Assembly: GCF_018623035.1 (NCBI RefSeq)
Contig: NZ_CP076023.1
Coordinates: forward strand, 744,001 to 808,000
From: Cellulomonas dongxiuzhuiae
GTDB lineage: Bacteria; Actinomycetota; Actinomycetes; Actinomycetales; Cellulomonadaceae
Direction of reading: 5' to 3'
Length of the DNA: 64,000 nucleotides
Positions 40,977 through 50,187 of the stretch are shown piece after piece (within the stretch, counting starts at the first letter, position 1; each line of letters begins with the position of its first letter). A model generated the notes under the pieces. The model was not told the origin of the DNA. It did not search any database and saw only the letters and a list, made by a program, of their open reading frames with translations. Position numbers and translations under genes: made by a program.

Positions 40977-42135
40977 CCCGCACCTGCGCCGGGCGGCTCG
41001 TGGCGTCGCCGACGTGCGCCGGGCTCGCGGGTGCGTCCGGGCCCGCGAGCAGCCGCACGACGTCGCCGCGGACGTCCTCGAGCCGTTCGCGCGCCACGAG
41101 CAGCGCGTCGAGCGCCTCGGCCCGTCGCCCTGCTGCCGTGCGGACGCGCTCGAGCACCGTGTCGGCGTCGAGGCCCCTCGCGTCGACCGTCACGTCGTGC
41201 ACGCCGACGGTCGACAGGTGCCGCGCGGCCTTGTCCGAGCCGTCGAGCTGCAGGGACACCGGCGCGGCACCCTCGGTGAACGCGGCGATGACGACGTGCA
41301 GACGGTCGCTGAGCACGACCCGGGCGCGCCGGTACAGCGCGCGCAGCCGCGCCTCGTGCACGTCGTGCCCGGTGGCCTCGGGCCACCCGAGCACGTGCGC
41401 GTCGAGGTCCGCGGCGAGGCGGTGCGAGCGCTCGTCGTCGACGGACACCTGCGTGACGACCCAGGTCTCGAGCCCCTCCTGCGCGGCGTACCGGCGCAGG
41501 GCCTCGACGACCGCGGGCGTCGGGTACGGGCGTGGGGCGACCTCGGCGTCGGCACGCAGCGACACGACGAGCACGTCGCGCTCGTCGGCACCGTCGCGCG
41601 CCGCCCGCAGCACGGCGGTGCCGGCGCCCTCGGCGTACCCCAGGTCGGGCATCGCGGGCCCGCCGCCGAGGTAGGCGGCGGTCGCCTCGTCGCGCCAGCG
41701 CGTGAACGTGGTCAGCAGGATCGAGGGGCGCACGAGCGCGCGCGGCAGGGGCGCGAAGCCGCGGGCCCCGGCCCCCACGCGCAGCACCGCACCGCCGCGC
41801 GCCCGTACCAGCGCGACCGCGGGCAGCATGACGAGGTGCTCCTTGGTGCCCACGAGGGTCAGCTGGATCTCGCCGGGCTTGAACAGCGACGACGCGCGTC
41901 CGGCCCACGCGGAGCGGACAAGCGCGGCGTACCAGCGCGCGAACGACCGGTACACGACGTCGTCCGGCTCCAGCGCGAGGCCCTCGTCGTACCCGTCGGG
42001 GGAGCGGCCGACGTACACGTGCAGCCGGCTGCCGCTCTCGCGCGCCCAGCGCAGCAGCGGACGGCGCAGCAGCACGTCGCCGACGTTCTCGTACTGGCCA
42101 CGGGCGACCGCGAACACGTCGCGGCGGGGCGTCAT
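40969..42135 (-). CDS. Polysaccharide pyruvyl transferase family protein (first of two)
   Basis: A 388-residue CsaB/EpsO-type protein that would add a ketal pyruvate to a sugar of the polymer using PEP. The N-terminus has GQYENVGDVLLRRPLLRW and the YVGRSPDGY stretch. The C-part has VVLSDRLHVVIAAFTEGAAPVSLQLDGSDKAARHL, the conserved SDRLHV block with catalytic His. The start is fixed by ATGA overlap with the upstream gene. It shares the SDRLHV and YVGRSPDGY-like elements with the second copy, so the two are distant paralogues. Confidence 0.88.
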   Translation of the reverse strand: MTPRRDVFAVARGQYENVGDVLLRRPLLRWARESGSRLHVYVGRSPDGYDEGLALEPDDVVYRSFARWYAALVRSAWAGRASSLFKPGEIQLTLVGTKEHLVMLPAVALVRARGGAVLRVGAGARGFAPLPRALVRPSILLTTFTRWRDEATAAYLGGGPAMPDLGYAEGAGTAVLRAARDGADERDVLVVSLRADAEVAPRPYPTPAVVEALRRYAAQEGLETWVVTQVSVDDERSHRLAADLDAHVLGWPEATGHDVHEARLRALYRRARVVLSDRLHVVIAAFTEGAAPVSLQLDGSDKAARHLSTVGVHDVTVDARGLDADTVLERVRTAAGRRAEALDALLVARERLEDVRGDVVRLLAGPDAPASPAHVGDATSRPAQVRVG

Positions 42136-43130
42136 GCGAACCTCCGGTGCTGCTGCGGGAGCGGGGGCGTGCGGAGCGGCTCGACGCGGCGGGTCGCGGC
42201 GTGCTCGAGGACCTCGCGCGTGACCTGCGGGCCCTCGACGGGGACACCGAGGTCGCGGTCGCGCACGAGGTCGGCGATCTGCGCCTGGTGGTCGTCGACG
42301 TGCTCGCCGCGGGCGGCGCACCGGACGGCCTGCACGGGGTAGACGCCGAGCGCCAGGAGGTCGAGCAGGGTGCCTACGCCGCCGTGCGCGACGACGACGT
42401 CCGCCTCGACGGCGCACCGGGCGAACTCCTCGGGCGGGAGCTGGTGGACGACCCTGCCGGGCAGGTCGTCGCGGGAGGTGTCCCCGAGCTGCCAGACGGT
42501 GCGCTCGTCGGCGAGCCCGGACGCCAGGACGGCGTCGACGGCGGAGTCGAAGCGGTAGCCCTGGATGGTCCCGAGGGTGACGAAGAGCCCGCCGCCGGTG
42601 CGCGGTCGGTCGCGTTCGACGGAGCGGTACTCGTCGAGGACGCTGGGGTGGGTCCGCCAGCGTTCGTCGGCCCAGCTCTCGTGCTGCGTGCGCAGCGCGA
42701 CCCGCGGCACGCAGGCCAGGATGCGTCCGGTGACGGAGGGGCCGACGACCCGGCAGACGGACTCGATGTACGTGCTGGGCACCCCGGCGGCGACGGCGAC
42801 GGGCAGCGCGCCGACGGCGATCGCGGCACCGGTGCTGACGGCGAGGTCGAAGTGCTCGCGTCGCAGCAGGTCCCGCACCTGCGGCACCGCCCGGAGCGTG
42901 CCGCGCAGGTCGCGCGGGCCGATGTACGGCAGGTAGTGCACGCGGCGGCCCTCGAGGAGGGTCTCGCTCTGCGGGGTGCGGAACGTGACCCACAGCGACT
43001 CGGGGTCGGGCTCGAACGTCGGGACGAGCCGGAGCAGCTCGTTCAGGTGCCCGCCCGTCGAGGCGATGAGCAGGGCCTTGCCCCCGGTGGGCTCGGTGTG
43101 GGTGGACGGTAGAACGGCGCTGGCAGCCAT
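42132..43130 (-). CDS. Alg14-Alg13-like fused glycosyltransferase
   Basis: A 332-residue enzyme in which the membrane-anchor part (Alg14/PssD-like: KALLIASTGGHLNELLRLV, VSTGAAIAVGALPVAVAAG) and the catalytic part (Alg13/PssE-like: GLFVTLGTIQGYRFD, VVAHGGVGTLLDLLALGVYPV) are one chain. Such enzymes add the second sugar to a polyprenyl-diphosphate-linked sugar at the inner face of the membrane. ATG 43130 has GGGGGAG upstream. The 172-base gap behind it has a possible promoter. Its product is likely the second step after the initiating transferase. Confidence 0.88.
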   Translation of the reverse strand: MAASAVLPSTHTEPTGGKALLIASTGGHLNELLRLVPTFEPDPESLWVTFRTPQSETLLEGRRVHYLPYIGPRDLRGTLRAVPQVRDLLRREHFDLAVSTGAAIAVGALPVAVAAGVPSTYIESVCRVVGPSVTGRILACVPRVALRTQHESWADERWRTHPSVLDEYRSVERDRPRTGGGLFVTLGTIQGYRFDSAVDAVLASGLADERTVWQLGDTSRDDLPGRVVHQLPPEEFARCAVEADVVVAHGGVGTLLDLLALGVYPVQAVRCAARGEHVDDHQAQIADLVRDRDLGVPVEGPQVTREVLEHAATRRVEPLRTPPLPQQHRRFA

Positions 43131-43242
43131 GCGTGCTCCCCCTCGGCGTGCGTCTGTGAGAACCGACGCCGCGGTGGTCCCCACGGTGTCGGCAAGGCCC
43201 CGACGCACCATCGAGCGGTTGCCCCCTGTGGGACGATGCTCA

Positions 43243-43272
43243 CATATCCGGGCATTCGAGGCCACCAGTCAG
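43243..43272 (-). promoter_or_regulatory. Possible internal promoter of the polysaccharide cluster
   Basis: Reading leftward, CTGACT (43267-43272) as -35 and GATATG (43243-43248) as -10 are 18 bases apart in the only AT-richer gap (43131-43302) within the cluster. The match is modest. No gene is seen in this gap. Confidence 0.35.
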
Positions 43273-43302
43273 TACCAATGTCGACCAGAGTTCATGGTTT
43301 TG

Positions 43303-44607
43303 TTACGTGGTGTACGCACGGCCCCCTCCCGACACCCAGACCACGCCGCCGACCGACGTCCCCGCGGTCTGCAGCGCGTGGGCGGCCGCACGCACGTCGT
43401 CGCGTCGCGTCCGGCCGGGAGCGACCAGCAGCACGACCTCGTCGCACGCAGCCGCCAGCACCGCTGCGGCGACGTCGACCGGCCCGGTGGCGAGGACGAC
43501 GACCTCGGCGCTCGCGCGCACGTCGTCCCAGGCCTTCTCGGACTGCCGGGACGCGACCAGGTCCGTCCGGTCGCCCTCGGCGTCGCCCGCCACGAGCACC
43601 CGCAGGCCCGGCACGCGTGTCGCGTGCGCCGCCTGGACCACGGACACCGCCCCGGCCAGGACGTCCGCCAGCCCCGGACCCTGCAGCCCCAGCCCTGCGG
43701 CCAGCCGCGGTGCGGCCAGGTCGCCCTCGACGAGCACGGTGTCGCGGCCCGTGCCCGCGTACGCGCGGGCCAGCGCCGCCGCGACCTCGAGCGACGCCGC
43801 CGTCCCGCAGGCCACGAGGGCGACCGACGCGTGGGGGCGCTCGCCCGCCCGCGCCAGCAGCGCCGTGCGCAGGCCGGCGACGTCTCCCGGCGGCTGCGTG
43901 AGCGCGTCCGCGAGCGTGCGGCGCGCGGGCACCCGCACGTGCGCGAGCACAGGTGCCGGCGTCGCCGCCGCCAGGTCGTGCTCGTCGTCGACCACCTGGT
44001 CGGTGCGGGCCCGCCACGTCAGGAGCAGGGCGGCCAGGAAGAGGCCGACGAGCAGCGCACCCGCCATCGTCAGCAGCGGGTCGGGCGAGCTCGGGCGCTC
44101 GGGCTCCGCGGCCGGCGCCACCACCGCGAGGTCGAGCGTCACGACGGGGGCGTCGGGGGCGGTGGGCGTGGGGGCGAGCTGGTCGTCCGCCGCCCGCAGC
44201 GCCAGCTGCGCGACCACCGACTCGGCCACGCGCGCGGCCACCGCGGGGTCGCCCAGCCCGACCTCCACGTCGAGGAACGTGCCGGTCGCGGTGGCCTGCA
44301 CGGCCGTGGCGAGCTCCTCGGCCGTGACGTCCTGCAGGCCCAGGCCGTCGATCACCGGCTGGAGCACCGCGGGCGAGGCCACGAGCTCGGCGTCCTGCGC
44401 GGCCCGCGCCGCGGCCAGCGCACCCGCCGGCACCCCCTGGTCGACGCCCGTCAGGCCGGTGACCGCGTAGAGCACGCGCGTCTCGGCGGTCCAGGTGGGC
44501 GGCACGAACCGCAGCACGGCCCACCCCGTGGCGAGCGCCAGCAGGACGATCAGGGCGGCCCACACGCCGTGCCGGCGCAGCGTCCGCATCGCGACGTCCA
44601 GGTGCAT
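43303..44607 (-). CDS. Wzz chain-length protein fused to a degenerate BY-kinase domain
   Basis: The 434-residue protein starts with a Wzz/CpsC domain: helix 1 (VWAALIVLLALATGWAVLRFV, residues about 14-34), an outer region of 145 residues and helix 2 (MAGALLVGLFLAALLLTW). A cytoplasmic BY-kinase-like domain follows. The P-loop is gone: where GEGKS/T should be, residues 264-275 read LVACGTAASLEV. Walker A' is VLVEGDLAAPRL and Walker B is VVVLATGPVDVAAA, also altered. No C-terminal tyrosine cluster is present. It probably regulates chain length without kinase activity. Confidence 0.88.
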   Translation of the reverse strand: MHLDVAMRTLRRHGVWAALIVLLALATGWAVLRFVPPTWTAETRVLYAVTGLTGVDQGVPAGALAAARAAQDAELVASPAVLQPVIDGLGLQDVTAEELATAVQATATGTFLDVEVGLGDPAVAARVAESVVAQLALRAADDQLAPTPTAPDAPVVTLDLAVVAPAAEPERPSSPDPLLTMAGALLVGLFLAALLLTWRARTDQVVDDEHDLAAATPAPVLAHVRVPARRTLADALTQPPGDVAGLRTALLARAGERPHASVALVACGTAASLEVAAALARAYAGTGRDTVLVEGDLAAPRLAAGLGLQGPGLADVLAGAVSVVQAAHATRVPGLRVLVAGDAEGDRTDLVASRQSEKAWDDVRASAEVVVLATGPVDVAAAVLAAACDEVVLLVAPGRTRRDDVRAAAHALQTAGTSVGGVVWVSGGGRAYTT

Positions 44608-44640
44608 GGTGTCTCCTCTCGGACCCCGAGGGGTCGCAGG

Positions 44641-46362
44641 TCAGCCGGTGGGCGGCGTGGTCGGGTCGACGGGGCCGACGCCGTCGGACCAGCCGACGCC
44701 CTCGACGTGCTCGCCCGCGTCGAGCAGGCGGACCTGGCGCACGGCGCACGGCAGGTCGGTGTGGCGGCCGGGCCGGTCGCCCTCGCCGCGCCACAGGAGC
44801 AGCGCGGCGGGAGCGGCGGGCAGGGTGACGGTGAGGCGCACGGCGCCCGTCGCGGTGGTCCGCACGGTGGTGCGCGCGGCGGGTGACACGCGCCCGTCGG
44901 CGTCGCGCACGGCGGCCCAGTAGGTGTGCTCGCGGCGGGCGCGCAAGCTGCCGCGACCGTCGCGGCCGTCGGCCGGTGCGGGCTTGGCCAGGGTGGGCGC
45001 CGGGGGTGCGCCGGGCGCCGCCACGGCCGTGGCCGACGTCGCCTCGGCGCCCCAGGTGCCGGTGCGCCGGCTCACGGTGAAGCCGCGCGCGACGAGGGCG
45101 ACGCCCTGGACCGCCTCGCCCACGGGCCCGGCACCGGTCAGCCGGGGTCCCGCGGTGCCGACCCACGTGCCGGGGTCGGCGGTGTCGACGCTCACGGCGC
45201 GGACGTCCTCGGCGCGCACCTCGGTGAGGTCGTGGGCCGACGCGACGTGCAGCAGCGGGCCGTGGGCGGCGTCGGCGTCGCGCGCGTCGTGCAGGTGCAC
45301 CTCGATGCACGCGTCCAGCCGGACCTGGGAGGCGTCGGGCTCGGCGGGGTCGTCGTCGACGAGGATCGCGGGCGTGCTGCCGTCGCGTGCGCAGTAGAAG
45401 GCGGTCTGGCGGAACGTCACCTGCGAGCGCCGCACGACGACGGCGGTGTGGTCGCCGATGCTGCACTCCTGGTGCCCGCCCTGGACGAGGACGCCGCTGC
45501 AGCGGTCGAGCTCGAGGCGGCCGGTGACGTTGGCGTCGACGACGGCACCGCGGCAGCGGCGCAGGCGAGCGGTGAACAGGCCCGCGTCCGCCTTGCAGCC
45601 GCTGATGACCAGCCCGTCGCCGGGCGCCACCTGCTCGAGGAGCGCGCCGTCGCGCCGCTCGCCCTCGCCGTGCCGGGCGTGGCAGCCGGTCAGCCGCGTG
45701 CCGTCGCTGTAGTCGTGCCACGTGACCAGGGCGCGCGCGCCGACCATCGTGATGTTGGTGAGCTCGGTCCCGGTGCGGTGCGCGAGGACCAGCCCGGCGG
45801 CCGTCCCGCGGCCGTCGAACGTGCCGTCGCGCACCGCGAGGGTCTGCAGCGCGCCGACCGCGTCACCCGTCGCGCGCGTGCCGACGGCGACGTCGACGGT
45901 GCCGGCACCCGCGTCCCACGCGCTGCGCAGCGTGTTGGGCCACAGCAGCCAGCGCGTCGTGGGGTCGGGGCGGAACACCTCGCTCGTGGGCAGGTGGTCC
46001 CCCGCGACGAGGGTGCCGCCCGCGAGGTCCAGCACGACGCGGGCGTGCGGGTCGCCACCGTCGAGGAAGACCGGCGTGTCGACGAGGTAGTCGCCCGGAC
46101 CGGGCAGCACGACGTGCCCGCCCGCGTCGAGGTGCCGCTGGAGCGCGGGTCCGTTGTCGGTGGTGCCGTCGCCGACGAGGTCCGCGGCGAGGCGGGCGGG
46201 TGCCTCGCCGGGGGTCGGCGTGGGCGTCGGGACGGCCGACGTGGGCTCGGGTGCGCCGGCGCGCGTGCACGCGGTGAGCAGCGCAGCCGCGGCGGCGCCG
46301 AGGCCGCCGAGGACGGCGCGGCGCGGCACGCCGGTGCGGTCGCTCGCCCGGGGTGCGCTCAT
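44641..46362 (-). CDS. Secreted beta-helix lipoprotein (Tat signal)
   Basis: The 573-residue exported protein has a Tat motif (PRRAVLGGLGAAAAALLTAC) with lipobox LTAC at its end, so it would be anchored outside the membrane. After a Pro/Thr linker comes the pectate-lyase-like start GDGTTDNGPALQRHLDAGG, as in tail-spike and pectin-degrading folds. Many short repeating strands follow (LDRCSGVLVQGG, LTGCHARHGEGERRDG, GLVISGCKADAGLF), typical of a right-handed beta-helix. It may bind or modify the polymer. ATGA overlaps the ligase gene. No catalytic residues can be assigned with confidence. Confidence 0.8.
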   Translation of the reverse strand: MSAPRASDRTGVPRRAVLGGLGAAAAALLTACTRAGAPEPTSAVPTPTPTPGEAPARLAADLVGDGTTDNGPALQRHLDAGGHVVLPGPGDYLVDTPVFLDGGDPHARVVLDLAGGTLVAGDHLPTSEVFRPDPTTRWLLWPNTLRSAWDAGAGTVDVAVGTRATGDAVGALQTLAVRDGTFDGRGTAAGLVLAHRTGTELTNITMVGARALVTWHDYSDGTRLTGCHARHGEGERRDGALLEQVAPGDGLVISGCKADAGLFTARLRRCRGAVVDANVTGRLELDRCSGVLVQGGHQECSIGDHTAVVVRRSQVTFRQTAFYCARDGSTPAILVDDDPAEPDASQVRLDACIEVHLHDARDADAAHGPLLHVASAHDLTEVRAEDVRAVSVDTADPGTWVGTAGPRLTGAGPVGEAVQGVALVARGFTVSRRTGTWGAEATSATAVAAPGAPPAPTLAKPAPADGRDGRGSLRARREHTYWAAVRDADGRVSPAARTTVRTTATGAVRLTVTLPAAPAALLLWRGEGDRPGRHTDLPCAVRQVRLLDAGEHVEGVGWSDGVGPVDPTTPPTG

Positions 46363-47825
46363 GCGCCGACCTCCGCGGGGGTGCGCGGACCGGCGTCCGC
46401 GCGGACGTCGGCACCCGCACCGGCGCGCACGTCGGCGCGCATGCTCGCGACGATGCCGGGGGCCAGGTGGATGAGGACGTACGACGGCGGCGAGGAGAAC
46501 GCGGCGGCCCCCACCGAGTCGAGCAGCACGAGCACGAGGCAGCACACGCCGCTGATCCGCAGCCAGCGGGTCAGCGCGCTCTCCTCGGGGCGCACACGGC
46601 GCAGCAGCACCGCGAGCGCGCACAGGGTCCCCGCCGCGTAGCACGCGGCCCCGAGCCACCCCGTCTCGCCCAGCAGCGCGGGCCACTGGGTGTCCAGCAG
46701 GAACGCGCCCCAGCCCTCGGCCCGGCCCAGGCCCCAGACGTGCTCGAACCCCAGGCTGACGTACTCCGGGCTGTAGTGCTCGGCCGCCGTGGCGCTGCCG
46801 TAGCGGCCCAGGCCCGCCCCGAGCGGGAAGTCGCGGGCCGCGAGGGCGAGCCCGCCGGCGGTCAGCAGGGCGCGCGCCGAGTAGCCGCCGCCGTAGTAGA
46901 GCTGCACGTCGTCGACGACGTACCGCCACGCGGTGGGCCCGGCGACGAGCAGCACGGCGGGCAGCGCGACCAGCACGAGCCGCACGACCCAGGGCCGTCC
47001 CGCCCGCAGCACGACGCCCGCGGTGGCCAGGACCAGCCCGACGAACGACTTGACGCGGAACGTCAGCAGCGAGAGCCCGCCCAGCGCGAGGACGAGGGCG
47101 TACCCGCGGGCCGACGCGCGCACGACGAGCTGGTAGGTGAGGGTCGCCGCGGCGAGGATGACGGCGATGCGCCCGTACGCGGCGGGCAGGCGGAACGGCC
47201 CGACGACCGCCGCGAGGGGTCCGTGCATCTCCGGGGTGGACTGCGCGACCAGCGCCGTCCACGGTCCGGGGAACGCGACGTTGAGCACACCGGTGACGAC
47301 GAGGACGACGGCGACGACGGTCCCGGCGCGCACGATGCGCGCGAGCTCGAGGTCGCCCCAGTGCAGCTGCGCCGCGGTGTGGCCGACGAGCACGGCCTTG
47401 AGCAGCAGCAGCCCGCCCTGCAGCCACAGGGTCGTCGGCACGTCGTGCAGCAGCGACGACGCGACGCCCGCGAGGCCGAACGCGGTGAACCAGAGCAGCC
47501 CGGGGAACCGCACGACGTGGCCCTCGCGCACCAGGCGGCGCACCGTGACCACGGCGGCGCCGACGACGATCATGCCCTCGTCGAGCGCGCCGCCCGCGGC
47601 GCCGAGCTGCGTCACCAGCAGCGCGGACGCGACCGTCGCGAGCAGGCCCGCGCGCGGGCGCCACCAGAACAGCGCGACGAGGCCCGTCAGCGCGACGGCA
47701 CCGGCCACGGCGAGGGGCGCGAGCAGCGCCGCCGCGGTGACGACCACCACGACGAGCGCGCCCGCGGGCACCGCGACGTACGCCGGCAGCGTGCGGCGCG
47801 GCAGCGGCGGTGCGACCGGGGTCAC
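46359..47825 (-). CDS. O-antigen ligase/Wzy-like polymerase
   Basis: The 488-residue integral membrane protein has ten or more hydrophobic helices and one large outer loop near residues 320-385 (YYGGGYSARALLTAGGLALAARDFPLGAGLGRYGS). That G-GRYGS stretch and the following EHVWGLGRAEGWGAFLLDTQWPALLGETGWLG are characteristic of the Wzy/WaaL family. It should link repeat units or ligate polymer. The GTG at 47825 overlaps the GH5 stop (GTGA). The C-terminus is a low-complexity Ala/Asp/Arg stretch. Wzy versus ligase cannot be told apart by eye. Confidence 0.85.
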   Translation of the reverse strand: MTPVAPPLPRRTLPAYVAVPAGALVVVVVTAAALLAPLAVAGAVALTGLVALFWWRPRAGLLATVASALLVTQLGAAGGALDEGMIVVGAAVVTVRRLVREGHVVRFPGLLWFTAFGLAGVASSLLHDVPTTLWLQGGLLLLKAVLVGHTAAQLHWGDLELARIVRAGTVVAVVLVVTGVLNVAFPGPWTALVAQSTPEMHGPLAAVVGPFRLPAAYGRIAVILAAATLTYQLVVRASARGYALVLALGGLSLLTFRVKSFVGLVLATAGVVLRAGRPWVVRLVLVALPAVLLVAGPTAWRYVVDDVQLYYGGGYSARALLTAGGLALAARDFPLGAGLGRYGSATAAEHYSPEYVSLGFEHVWGLGRAEGWGAFLLDTQWPALLGETGWLGAACYAAGTLCALAVLLRRVRPEESALTRWLRISGVCCLVLVLLDSVGAAAFSSPPSYVLIHLAPGIVASMRADVRAGAGADVRADAGPRTPAEVGA

Positions 47826-49036
47826 GGCGCCCGCCGGGACGGGTGGCGCTCGATGACCTCCGCCTGGGACAGGGCCGTGTCGAGGCCGCTGGGCGACGGG
47901 TAGCCGGGGCGGCTCGCGACGTAGGCGAGCAGCGTGCCGGTGGTCTGCGACGACGACGCGGCGAAGTACGTGACGTCGAGCCCGTACTGGTCGGCGAGCC
48001 GGTAGAACTGCTCGAAGACCAGGTTCCAGCCGCGGGCCGACGCGGCCGACTGCACGCCGCCGGGGCCGCCCGACGGCCAGCCGACCTCGCCCGCGACGCA
48101 CCGCACCTTCCACTTGCGGCACCACGTGCCGAACCGGTCGACGTCCATGAGGACGGCGTGGTTGCCGGCGAGCGGGTCGAACGTGGAGCCGATCGGCGAG
48201 GGGTAGAAGTGCTGGGAGTACATGACCTTGCCGAGCGGGTCGCTCACCCACGGGCCGTCGGGTGCCATGATGTCGAGCCGTCCGCGCTCGCCGAGCATGC
48301 GCTGCACCCACAGCGTCTGCTCGGCACCCGCGCCGCGCACGGCGTCCGCGGCGGCCTGCGTGAAGAGCTTGTAGCGCGCGACGGGCACGCCGTCCAGGCG
48401 GGTCTCGTTGAGCAGGTCGAACGCGATGACGCGCTCGTCGGCGGCGAACCGCGTGGCCACGGCTCCCCAGACCTTCGCGACGTCGGCGCGCGTGACACCC
48501 GCGCCGCACGTCAGGGAGCCTTTGGCGGTGATGTTCGGGTAGCTGCACGCGTTGTGCAGCCCGACGACGGTGCGGATGCCCGCGCGGGCGGCCCGCCGCA
48601 CCTGCTCCTCGACGACGTCGAGGTACGCCTGGGAGACCGGGGCGTCGAGCCCGGCCCGCAGGTCGCCCGACGCGGGCACCGGTTGCAGCCGCACCCACGA
48701 CACCGGCAGCCGCGCGACCTTGACGCCCCGGCTCGCCAGGTAGTCCCAGCCGGCCTGGCTCTCGCCGACCTGGCCGGCGGGCCGGTCGCCGCCGAACACG
48801 AGGCTGTACACGTTGACGCCGCGCAGGTAGCTGAACCCGTTGAGGTAGGTCCCGGTGCCCCAGCGCTCGCCGCCGGACGCGGGCCGGTGCCGGGCGGGCG
48901 TGTTGCCCCCGGACGGGTCGTCGGCGGCAGCCGCGGGCACGGCGGGGACGAGCAGCGCGCCGACGAGCGCGACGAGAGCGGTCAGGGTCGCGGCGACCCG
49001 CCGGGTCGCGGTGGCACGGACGTGTGGTTGCTGCAC
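47822..49036 (-). CDS. Secreted GH5-like glycoside hydrolase
   Basis: The 404-residue exported enzyme has a long signal peptide (TATRRVAATLTALVALVGALLVPAVPAAA, AxA cleavage). A TIM-barrel pattern of cellulase family 5 follows: GFSYLRGVNVYS, VARLPVSWVRLQP, VVGLHNAC, acid/base Glu211 in FDLLNETRL, SQHFYPS, and nucleophile Glu317 in VAGEVGWPS. Within a polysaccharide cluster it likely trims or releases the polymer outside the cell, not plant cellulose. The GTG at 49036 has a GGGGGGAA site. A 14-base gap separates it from the upstream gene. Confidence 0.88.
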   Translation of the reverse strand: MQQPHVRATATRRVAATLTALVALVGALLVPAVPAAAADDPSGGNTPARHRPASGGERWGTGTYLNGFSYLRGVNVYSLVFGGDRPAGQVGESQAGWDYLASRGVKVARLPVSWVRLQPVPASGDLRAGLDAPVSQAYLDVVEEQVRRAARAGIRTVVGLHNACSYPNITAKGSLTCGAGVTRADVAKVWGAVATRFAADERVIAFDLLNETRLDGVPVARYKLFTQAAADAVRGAGAEQTLWVQRMLGERGRLDIMAPDGPWVSDPLGKVMYSQHFYPSPIGSTFDPLAGNHAVLMDVDRFGTWCRKWKVRCVAGEVGWPSGGPGGVQSAASARGWNLVFEQFYRLADQYGLDVTYFAASSSQTTGTLLAYVASRPGYPSPSGLDTALSQAEVIERHPSRRAP

Positions 49037-49050
49037 GTGGTTCCCCCCAG

Positions 49051-50187
49051 TCACGGTGCGGCCCCTGCCGGCACCGGCGGCACGCGCACGTGCCCGGCGG
49101 CGGCGTGGATCCGGTCCCCGAGCGCGTCGAGCCGCGCGCGGGAGTCGAGGACGGCGCCGACGACGGTGTCGCGGCTCGCGGCCGCGAGCATGCCGACCGC
49201 GCCGTCGACGTCGGTGAGGTCGCCCGGCAGGCACGTGCCGGTGATGCCGGCGGCGACGAGCGTGCGCTCGACCTTGTCGGGTGCGTCCCCGGGGGCGCCT
49301 GCGGTGGTGAGGCCGACGGGCACGGCGCCCTCGGTGGCCGCGACCACGGCGACGTGCAGCCGGTCGCTGAGGACGTGGCTGCAGCTCCGGTACACCTCGC
49401 GCAGCCGGTCCTCCTGCGCGGCGTGGTCGTCGCCGTCCCACCCGACGTGCTCGGCGCCCAGGTCGCGGGCGATCCGGTCGCCCAGCGGTGCGTCGCGCCC
49501 CACCTGCGTGACGACGACGGGCGTCAGCCCCAGGCCGTCCGCGAGAGCACGCACGCGGCCGGCCCACGCCGCGTCCGGGGGGTCGCGGCGCACGGTGCCG
49601 GTGCCCTGCCGCACCGAGACGGCGAGCAGGGGCCGGTCCGTGCCCGCGAGCAGCGTGCCTGCGTCCGGCCCGAGCGCGAAGGCCCAGTCCGGTGCGACGC
49701 CGCCGACGCCCATGAGGTCCCGGCTGTACGCGTCGCGCCAGGAGACGACGTCGCACAGCCGCAGCACCGCCGCGATGGGGACGCGCCACCGGTGCGACGC
49801 GCGCACGCCCGTGCCGACCTGCACGGCCGCGCCGCCGCGCGCGTGGTTGACGGCGAGGAGGGGTGCGAGCCGCGCGTACCGGCGCGCGTACGGGCGGCGC
49901 ACCTCGGTCTCGCCGCTGTCGAAGCCGTAGAAGGACCCGGCGAGCAGGCCGTCGCGGACGCACCGGCGCCAGGACGCGGGTGCGCGGTGGACGACGTCGC
50001 CGGGCTGCAGCCGCAGGCCGGCGACGTAGCCGTCCGGCTTGTCGCCGACGAACACGTGGAGGCGTCCCAGGGGTCGCACGACGTCCAGGTACGCACGGCG
50101 CAGCACGGTGTCACCGATGTTGTCGTGCTGGCCGACGGCCGAGACGAAGACCTCCATGGGCGCGGTCCTTCCGGTCGGGGCGGTCAT
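49051..50187 (-). CDS. Polysaccharide pyruvyl transferase family protein (second of two)
   Basis: A 378-residue pyruvyl-transferase-type enzyme. The N-part has MEVFVSAVGQHDNIGDTVLRRAYLD and FVGDKPDGYVAGLRL. The C-part has HVLSDRLHVAVVAATEGAVPVGL, the conserved SDRLHV block. ATG 50187 is fixed by an ATGA overlap, but an internal ATG (MEVF) with a better upstream sequence could be used. With the copy encoded at 40969, two sugars or two positions of the polymer may carry pyruvate. Confidence 0.86.
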   Translation of the reverse strand: MTAPTGRTAPMEVFVSAVGQHDNIGDTVLRRAYLDVVRPLGRLHVFVGDKPDGYVAGLRLQPGDVVHRAPASWRRCVRDGLLAGSFYGFDSGETEVRRPYARRYARLAPLLAVNHARGGAAVQVGTGVRASHRWRVPIAAVLRLCDVVSWRDAYSRDLMGVGGVAPDWAFALGPDAGTLLAGTDRPLLAVSVRQGTGTVRRDPPDAAWAGRVRALADGLGLTPVVVTQVGRDAPLGDRIARDLGAEHVGWDGDDHAAQEDRLREVYRSCSHVLSDRLHVAVVAATEGAVPVGLTTAGAPGDAPDKVERTLVAAGITGTCLPGDLTDVDGAVGMLAAASRDTVVGAVLDSRARLDALGDRIHAAAGHVRVPPVPAGAAP

